64,000 nucleotides of DNA from NCBI GenBank assembly GCA_034436355.1, contig DAOTVQ010000046.1, positions 1 through 64,000 on the forward strand, in the 5' to 3' direction. A program made the position numbers and the translations under genes. Positions 59,280 to 64,000 of this stretch are shown here, in pieces. Every line of letters starts with the position of its first letter. Position 1 is the first letter of the stretch. The notes below the pieces were generated by a model. It made no database searches and had not been told where the DNA came from. It was given only the letters and a program-made list of their open reading frames with translations. The stretch comes from CP2-2F sp034436355. Lineage in GTDB: Bacteria > Chloroflexota > Anaerolineae > Aggregatilineales > UBA2796.

Positions 59280-59366
59280 TGCTGCTCGTCTGTTCTCCGA
59301 ATACAGCGCACCTTGCCAAGCAGGGCAGAGCAGCGCTACACTCAGCACGCCTAAGCTTAAAAAGAT

Positions 59367-61211
59367 ATGCTGATGAACCCTATCCTATTCCGCACACAGG
59401 CTGCCCGCCAAGCCCTGATCCTTTTCGCCCTGATCGCTATTTTTGCCCTGTTTGTGCGTTTATGGCACATCCAGCGCGAGAGCTTTTGGGCAGATGAGGG
59501 CTGGACGATGCTGCTTGCCAAAGGTCCGACGCTGGCTGATGTGGCACACACTATGGCGGAAGATCAGCATCCGCCGCTCTATTTCATGCTGATGCGCCTG
59601 TGGATGAATGCCTTTGGTGATAGCTTGTTCATGGCGCGCCTGCTCTCTGCTTTGTGGTCGCTGATCTGCCTTGCAGCGGTCTATCGGCTTGGCGCGGATT
59701 GGTTCTCGCCAGCGGCAGGCTTGGCAGCGGCGCTGATCCTCGCCCTGACCGATAACGAGATCATGCTGGCGCGTGAGGCGCGCCACTACACGCAGATGGC
59801 AGCATTGGCGGCGCTCTCGGCACTCTTTTACCTGCGCTATGCGCGCCAGCCACGCCGTGCCAGCGGCATCGCATGGCTGCTCAGTTCAATTGCGCTGCTC
59901 TATACGCATTATCTAGGCGTGCTGGTGATCGGTGTGCAGGTCTTACACACGCTGATCGCGGTGCGTCCGCTGCGCCGCCTGCCTGATCTGATCATCCGCT
60001 TTGCTGGGATCGGCATCGCCTTTCTGCCACAATTCGCCGTCTTTTTGGCGCAGAGCAGCGTCCGCTACACACGCCCGATCATCTTTCAATCCACGCTGCC
60101 CAACACGCCTGAGACGTTCACGATGGTGCGGACGGACTTGATCGGCACGCATTTCGGCTTGACGGGTGCTTTGGCGCTGCTTGGTCTAGCATATGTCACC
60201 TATCAATTTGGGATGGCGCACTGGCAGTGGCGTCCGCTGCTGCCGACGGTCTTTTTGGCGTTGTGGGTGCTGCTTCCAATAATTTTCATTGTCGTAATAA
60301 ATGATCGTTTTCCAATCCTGACCACGCGCAATTTTCTGATCGTGACGCCTGCCCTTGCCATTCTGATCGGGCATGGTCTGCTGAACCTTGATCGCACCGC
60401 ACGCACGATCATCCTTGCCGTGCTGGTCGCTGTCAGCCTGACGACACTTGACGCCTATCACATCAAGCCGCCCTGGCGCGAGGTTTCGCAGATGTGGCTA
60501 ACCTACCGCGAGGCTGATGATCCGCTGCTGATGGATATTTGGGTAGACGATTTCGCGCTGCGCTATCACATTGGGCAAGATTTGAAGGCTGATCCTGCTG
60601 AGTTGCCGTTGGTTTCGCTGCCCGGTTGGCGGGAAGGCTACCGCGAGAACTTCTTCGCCTACCTGCACGCCTACCTTGAAGATAAGAACGCTTTCTGGCT
60701 GATTTATTGGGGCAAAAATGAGGACGGCTTGCTAGAGTTTCTGCCCGAACGCGGCTTTATGCGTGTGGCAGAGCTGACCGCCATGCACTACGATAACATC
60801 ATCTACCTGTGGCGTTATGAACGTCCGCCGCAGGCGTGGTTGGCTACCTTTGGCGACCTGTTCGCGCTGGAGCGCGCCGCGATTGATCGGCAGGCGGATC
60901 AGGTGCGCGTGACGCTGCTCTGGCAGGCACTCAAAGCACCAACGCTCGATTACAGTGTGTCCGTCTTCCTACTCAGCAGCGATGGACGGCTGATCGCGCA
61001 GCATGATGGCGTGCCGCTGGATGGTCACGCACCTACCTCAGCATGGCAGACGGGCGATCTGCGGCTGGATTCGCACCGCATCACGCTGCCGCCCGACCTG
61101 CCTAGCGACGAGTACATACTTGGCGTCAAAGTTTATTGGTATGCCGATCCAACGCCGCTGAGCGTCGAAGGCGCGGAATATTTTGTGCTTGGCAGGCAGC
61201 GCTTGCCCTAG
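59367..61211 (+). CDS. Family 39-type membrane glycosyltransferase (ArnT/PMT-like)
   Basis: The 614-residue protein has about ten to eleven membrane helices up to residue 370 and a soluble C-terminal part of about 240 residues. The first external loop after helix 1 has SFWADEGWTML near residue 37, the conserved acidic catalytic site of GT39/GT83 enzymes, and EDQHPPLYFMLMRLWMNAFG near 64, a strong family block. MLAREARHYTQMAAL near 131 is also typical. Such enzymes move a sugar from a polyprenyl phosphate to lipids, glycans or proteins outside. It ends one base before the convergent HIT gene's stop. Donors may come from the DPM-like synthase at 4.2-5.0 kb (inference). Confidence 0.9.
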   Translation: MLMNPILFRTQAARQALILFALIAIFALFVRLWHIQRESFWADEGWTMLLAKGPTLADVAHTMAEDQHPPLYFMLMRLWMNAFGDSLFMARLLSALWSLICLAAVYRLGADWFSPAAGLAAALILALTDNEIMLAREARHYTQMAALAALSALFYLRYARQPRRASGIAWLLSSIALLYTHYLGVLVIGVQVLHTLIAVRPLRRLPDLIIRFAGIGIAFLPQFAVFLAQSSVRYTRPIIFQSTLPNTPETFTMVRTDLIGTHFGLTGALALLGLAYVTYQFGMAHWQWRPLLPTVFLALWVLLPIIFIVVINDRFPILTTRNFLIVTPALAILIGHGLLNLDRTARTIILAVLVAVSLTTLDAYHIKPPWREVSQMWLTYREADDPLLMDIWVDDFALRYHIGQDLKADPAELPLVSLPGWREGYRENFFAYLHAYLEDKNAFWLIYWGKNEDGLLEFLPERGFMRVAELTAMHYDNIIYLWRYERPPQAWLATFGDLFALERAAIDRQADQVRVTLLWQALKAPTLDYSVSVFLLSSDGRLIAQHDGVPLDGHAPTSAWQTGDLRLDSHRITLPPDLPSDEYILGVKVYWYADPTPLSVEGAEYFVLGRQRLP

Positions 61212-61212
61212 C

Positions 61213-61557
61213 TTAGCCAATTCCGCGCATTTGCCGCCCGCCCAGCAAGTGCCAATGCAAGTGAAAAACTTCTTGCCCGCCATCCTTGCCGATGTTGGTG
61301 ACCAAACGGTAGCCGCTTTCGGCAATGCCTTGCTCACGGGCAAGCTGTGCCGCTACCGCGATCAGGTGTCCGATCAGCGGCGCGTTTTCGGCGGTCGTCT
61401 CAGCCGCACTAGCAAGGTGCCGGCGCGGCACAATCAAAATGTGCACAGGCGCAATCGGCGCAATATCCTTAAAGGCGACTGCCTGCTCATCCTGATAGAG
61501 CATGGTGGAAGGCAGTTCGCCGCGAATGATCCGACAGAAAATGCAGCTTTCACGCAT
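61213..61557 (-). CDS. HIT-family nucleotide-binding protein
   Basis: ATG 61557 has AGGAG eight bases upstream; the open frame runs on a further 18 codons. The 114-residue protein starts RESCIFCRIIRGELPS with the CxxC of zinc-binding HIT proteins, has HILIVPRRHLAS near 40 with part of the second zinc site, and ends with the histidine triad HLHWHLLGG near 100. HIT proteins of the HinT branch hydrolyse AMP-linked amines, such as lysyl-AMP. Size and motifs are typical. It is convergent with the glycosyltransferase gene. Confidence 0.94.
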   Translation of the reverse strand: MRESCIFCRIIRGELPSTMLYQDEQAVAFKDIAPIAPVHILIVPRRHLASAAETTAENAPLIGHLIAVAAQLAREQGIAESGYRLVTNIGKDGGQEVFHLHWHLLGGRQMRGIG

Positions 61558-61633
61558 ATGTGGTTCTCCTGAAGTCGGCTTTAGTATACGCACAGGCGGC
61601 AAATTCACCACTGCCTACCAAGAGATTTTGCCC

Positions 61634-61662
61634 TTGCGCGCTTGCTCAAACTCTGCTAGACT
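61634..61662 (+). promoter_or_regulatory. Promoter of tRNA-Phe
   Basis: TTGCGC (61634-61639), a 17-base spacer and TAGACT (61657-61662), 15 bases before the mature tRNA. Confidence 0.6.
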
Positions 61663-61677
61663 AACGGACATAGGTAC

Positions 61678-61750
61678 GCCGAGATAGCTCAGTTGGTAGA
61701 GCACCGCACTGAAAATGCGGGTGTCGCCAGTTCAAGTCTGGCTCTCGGCA
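61678..61750 (+). tRNA. tRNA-Phe (anticodon GAA)
   Basis: A 73-base cloverleaf: acceptor GCCGAGA with TCTCGGC, D arm GCTCAGTTGGTAGAGC, anticodon stem CCGCA/TGCGG around the loop CTGAAAA (anticodon GAA), and T loop TTCAAGT. The discriminator is A and CCA is not encoded. A terminator follows. Confidence 0.96.
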
Positions 61751-61762
61751 CACCCTAACATC

Positions 61763-61789
61763 AATCGCCCTTTGTGGGCGATTTTTGTT
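61763..61789 (+). terminator. Terminator of tRNA-Phe
   Basis: An 8-bp stem (61763-61770 with 61776-61783), a 5-base loop, then a T-rich tail (TTTTTGTT overlapping the stem). Confidence 0.8.
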
Positions 61790-61864
61790 GCCAGCCATTA
61801 GCGCGTTGGATTGATGATCGCAGTGAACGCGGTAAACTCAGCCTATTCGTAAAAGTGCTAGGCA

Positions 61865-63364
61865 ATGGATATTAAGCAAATGCAAGACATAGCAGATTTT
61901 GATCAAATCGTGGCGCAGACAATCGGCACGGGCGATTTCCGCCTGCTGATCAACGGCGCGTGGTGTGAGAGTGCTAACGGCGCTACCTTCGCGGTGGAAA
62001 ATCCCGCCACTGGGCAGGTTTTGGCGCACGTGCCAGATGCTGGCATCTCGGAGACGACCGCAGCCATTGAGGCAGCCTACGCGGCACTGCCTGCATGGTC
62101 ATCCATGCCTGCGGGTGGGCGTGCCGAGATTTTGCGAAAAACTGCGGCATTAATGCTGGAACGGCGCGAATATCTGGCGACCCTGATGACGCTTGAGCAG
62201 GGCAAGCCGCTGAGCGAAGCCCGCGGCGAGATCACCTATGCTGCCAGCTTCCTGACGTGGTTTGCTGGCGAAGCGGAACGCATTTATGGGCAAAGTGTGC
62301 CTGCTTCGGTTGCCAACAAGCGTATTCTGGTGCTGCGGCAGGCGGTTGGTGTAGCGGTCATGATCACGCCATGGAACTTTCCTGCGGCAATGCTCACCCG
62401 CAAACTTGGACCGGCACTGGCAGCAGGTTGCACAGCTATCTGCAAGCCCGCTGAGCAAACGCCACTCTCTGCCCTCGCGTTGGGCAGGCTGTTCATGGAG
62501 GCAGGCTTGCCCGACGGCGTGCTGAACATCCTTACTTGCCAAGACCCTGTGCCATTTTCCGAGACGATCTTCGGCGATGATCGCGTTCGCAAAATTTCGT
62601 TCACTGGCTCTACAGAGGTTGGCAAACTGCTGATTGCTAAATCAGCAGCAGGCGTGAAGCGGCTCTCGCTGGAACTAGGCGGCAATGCGCCCTTTATCGT
62701 CTTTGAAGATTCCGATCTGCTCGCAGCGGTGCGCGGCGCGGTTATCTCCAAGTTCCGCAATGCCGGTCAAACCTGCGTGTGTGCTAACCGCATTTTTGTG
62801 CAGCGCGCCATCTACGAACAGTTCGCCGAACTATTCACGCAAGAGGTGCGCCAACTCAACGTTGGCAATGGTTTGCTGCCAAACATCCACGTTGGTCCAC
62901 TAATTGATCTGCCCGCTCGCCAAAAGGTGGAGCGCCACATCAGCGATGCACTGGCGCAAGGCGCACAAGTGCGTTTAGGCGGTAAGCCTGTTGCAGAAAG
63001 CGGCACAAGCACTTTCTGGCAGCCAACCGTGTTGAGTGCTGCCAAGTCGGATATGCTGGTTGCCCGTGAAGAAACCTTCGGTCCGGTTGCGCCGCTGATC
63101 GCTTTTGACGATGAAGAAGAGGTCTTGCAGGCTGCTAACGCCACGCAATATGGTTTGGCAGCCTATTTCTTCACCCGCGATCTGAGCCGTGTCTTTCGCG
63201 TTGCAGAGCGCCTTGAGTACGGCATCATCGGCGTGAACGACGGCTTGCCCTCAGTTGCCCAAGCGCCCTTTGGCGGTGTGAAGCAAAGTGGCTTAGGGCG
63301 CGAAGGTGGTTCGGTTGGCATTGATGAGTATCTAGAGATTAAATACCTCTCACTTGGCATTTAG
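61865..63364 (+). CDS. gabD: Aldehyde dehydrogenase, succinate-semialdehyde dehydrogenase type
   Basis: The 499-residue enzyme has the ALDH order: MITPWNFPAAMLTRKLGPALAAG near 162 (cofactor), FTGSTEVGKLL near 250 (Gly-rich loop), the general base Glu in LSLELGGNAPFI near 270, and the nucleophile Cys in AGQTCVCANR near 303. REETFGPVAPL near 400 and GVNDGLPSVAQAPFGGVKQSGLGREG near the C-terminus match the GabD/SSADH branch. It oxidises succinic semialdehyde, or a related short semialdehyde, to the acid with NAD(P)+. The second Cys two residues after the nucleophile (CVC) is typical of GabD and may give redox control. It stands alone with its own terminator. Confidence 0.88.
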   Translation: MDIKQMQDIADFDQIVAQTIGTGDFRLLINGAWCESANGATFAVENPATGQVLAHVPDAGISETTAAIEAAYAALPAWSSMPAGGRAEILRKTAALMLERREYLATLMTLEQGKPLSEARGEITYAASFLTWFAGEAERIYGQSVPASVANKRILVLRQAVGVAVMITPWNFPAAMLTRKLGPALAAGCTAICKPAEQTPLSALALGRLFMEAGLPDGVLNILTCQDPVPFSETIFGDDRVRKISFTGSTEVGKLLIAKSAAGVKRLSLELGGNAPFIVFEDSDLLAAVRGAVISKFRNAGQTCVCANRIFVQRAIYEQFAELFTQEVRQLNVGNGLLPNIHVGPLIDLPARQKVERHISDALAQGAQVRLGGKPVAESGTSTFWQPTVLSAAKSDMLVAREETFGPVAPLIAFDDEEEVLQAANATQYGLAAYFFTRDLSRVFRVAERLEYGIIGVNDGLPSVAQAPFGGVKQSGLGREGGSVGIDEYLEIKYLSLGI

Positions 63365-63383
63365 CCCCAAAGAAAATGATCTA

Positions 63384-63419
63384 GGCGGTGATGTCGTGCA
63401 GGCAATCACCGCCGCTGTG
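63384..63419 (+). terminator. Terminator of the semialdehyde dehydrogenase gene
   Basis: A perfect 9-bp stem (63384-63392 with 63405-63413), a 12-base loop, then GCTGTGTTTT. Confidence 0.65.
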
Positions 63420-63522
63420 TTTTCGGCACGCTTGTTCGGTGCAAAAGGCACGCGGACGGCATACACAGCTATAATTTGAGTAAGGTTTGCTGCAACTGCT
63501 CTACTGTTCTCTTGCCAAAGCC

Positions 63523-63551
63523 TTGACTCATACAAACGTTCGGTTTATGAT
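63523..63551 (+). promoter_or_regulatory. lexA promoter
   Basis: TTGACT (63523-63528), a 17-base spacer and TATGAT (63546-63551). The spacer contains SOS-box-like site 1, so LexA would exclude RNA polymerase. Confidence 0.75.
63529..63542 (-). promoter_or_regulatory. SOS-box-like LexA site 1
   Basis: On the minus strand CGAACGTTTGTATG, matching 12 of 14 positions of the Gram-positive SOS box CGAAC-RNRY-GTTYG; it fills the spacer between -35 and -10. Confidence 0.6.
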
Positions 63552-63564
63552 TGATTATAAAAAT

Positions 63565-63578
63565 CGAACGTATGATCA
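63565..63578 (+). promoter_or_regulatory. SOS-box-like LexA site 2
   Basis: CGAACGTATGATCA, also 12 of 14 matches, placed just after the expected transcription start. It forms an inverted pair with site 1 (ACGTTCG...CGAACGT). Confidence 0.6.
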
Positions 63579-63619
63579 ATCCTATCTTAAACAATGGCTT
63601 TGATCAGAGGAGAAACCCT

Positions 63620-64000
63620 ATGCGAGACTACGATTCGCTTTCCGACAAGCAGCGCGCCATTCTGCGCGTGATCGAGGAATGGCTGACGCAGCGCGGCTAC
63701 CCGCCCACTATCCGCGATATTGGGAATGCAGTTGGCATCAGCTCGACCTCTGTGGTGAACTACAACCTGAACAAATTGGTAGAGGCAGGCTTCCTAACAC
63801 GCTCTAAGACCGTTTCACGCGGCATTCGCCTCAACAATACGCTTGCCACGCATCCCACCGCCGCGCCTAGCCCAGAGTTGCCCGTGCGCGTCAACGACTC
63901 CATCAACATCGCCCATCTGCCCATGCTTGGCAGCATCGTGGCGGGTGAACCACTGCCCATCCTCGGCGATGATCTAGATTACTACGATGAGGACTCGCTC
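63620..64000 (+). CDS. lexA: LexA repressor (3' end beyond the window)
   Basis: ATG 63620 follows AGAGGAGA. The visible 127 residues hold the winged-helix domain (about 1-70: SDKQRAILRVIEEWLTQRGYPPTIRDIG, then SSTSVVNYNLNKLVEAGFL), a linker, and the start of the S24 peptidase domain with the self-cleavage site in SIVAGEP (Ala108-Gly109). The catalytic Ser and Lys lie outside the window. LexA represses DNA-damage genes and cleaves itself when RecA is activated. Two SOS-box-like sites in its own promoter predict autoregulation. Confidence 0.95.
   Translation, partial: MRDYDSLSDKQRAILRVIEEWLTQRGYPPTIRDIGNAVGISSTSVVNYNLNKLVEAGFLTRSKTVSRGIRLNNTLATHPTAAPSPELPVRVNDSINIAHLPMLGSIVAGEPLPILGDDLDYYDEDSL

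Overview
The window reads as chromosomal DNA of a Chloroflexota bacterium, most likely of the Anaerolineae or a near relative (inference). The signs are the Thr/Pro-rich linkers of the exported proteins, the parallel beta-helix protein with choice-of-anchor-Q-like and FG-GAP-like parts, the DUF5682 protein, the bacterial Elp3, the glpABC set and a moderately GC-rich base composition. Haem A synthesis genes and a c-type cytochrome point to aerobic respiration. TGA is an ordinary stop codon here. Genes are densely packed on both strands, no gene-free stretch exceeds about 260 bases, and the only mobile element seen is one small MITE-like insertion.

Layout. 1-2.6 kb: tail of an Asp/Gly-rich protein, a small exported protein, a 161-bp MITE-like element with a 9-bp target duplication, and an exported protein with four PDZ-like units. 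2.7-7.1 kb: DUF309 protein coupled to a FabL-type enoyl-ACP reductase, two family 2 glycosyltransferases, and a DUF368 (PopT-type) polyprenyl-phosphate transporter. 7.1-11.3 kb: Rieske ferredoxin, acyl-ACP desaturase, ABC exporter, universal stress protein. 11.4-13.7 kb: ctaA-ctaB-cytochrome c. 13.7-20.4 kb: YcaQ/AlkX-like glycosylase, TatD nuclease, Elp3, MscL, MalQ, DinB-like protein. 20.6-25.6 kb: nusB-tatA-tatC, a lipoprotein and a large beta-helix surface protein.

25.7-35.7 kb is a sugar-utilisation locus, all on the minus strand: GH2 beta-mannosidase, LacI-family regulator, binding protein, two permeases, a secreted clan-A glycosidase and a GH1 glycosidase. The ATPase is not here, as is usual for this transporter class. 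Two LacI-type operators lie just downstream of a consensus promoter before lacI. The binding protein carries one in-frame TGA 66 codons before its natural end.

35.8-41.6 kb is the most unusual region: five contiguous, translationally coupled genes encode six copies of one membrane module. All six share an ungapped signature (LRLT-x19-W-x5-E-x3-R followed by E-x2-[WL][WR]RM), and one gene holds two fused copies. The module resembles ABC-2 type permeases, but no ATPase is encoded anywhere near. This is the best candidate for an undescribed system.

41.7-64 kb: LCP cell-wall ligase, tRNA-Arg(CCT), a 47-residue membrane protein coupled to a Uma2-type nuclease, a two-domain exported protein, glpABC, ftsH, an alcohol-dehydrogenase family protein, a GT4 glycosyltransferase, a HEAT-repeat protein behind an RseP-type protease, an orphan DUF5682 protein, a family 39-type glycosyltransferase, a HIT protein, tRNA-Phe(GAA), a semialdehyde dehydrogenase, and lexA (cut by the window end) with SOS-box-like sites in its promoter. 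Family assignments were made by reading motifs; no database search was possible.
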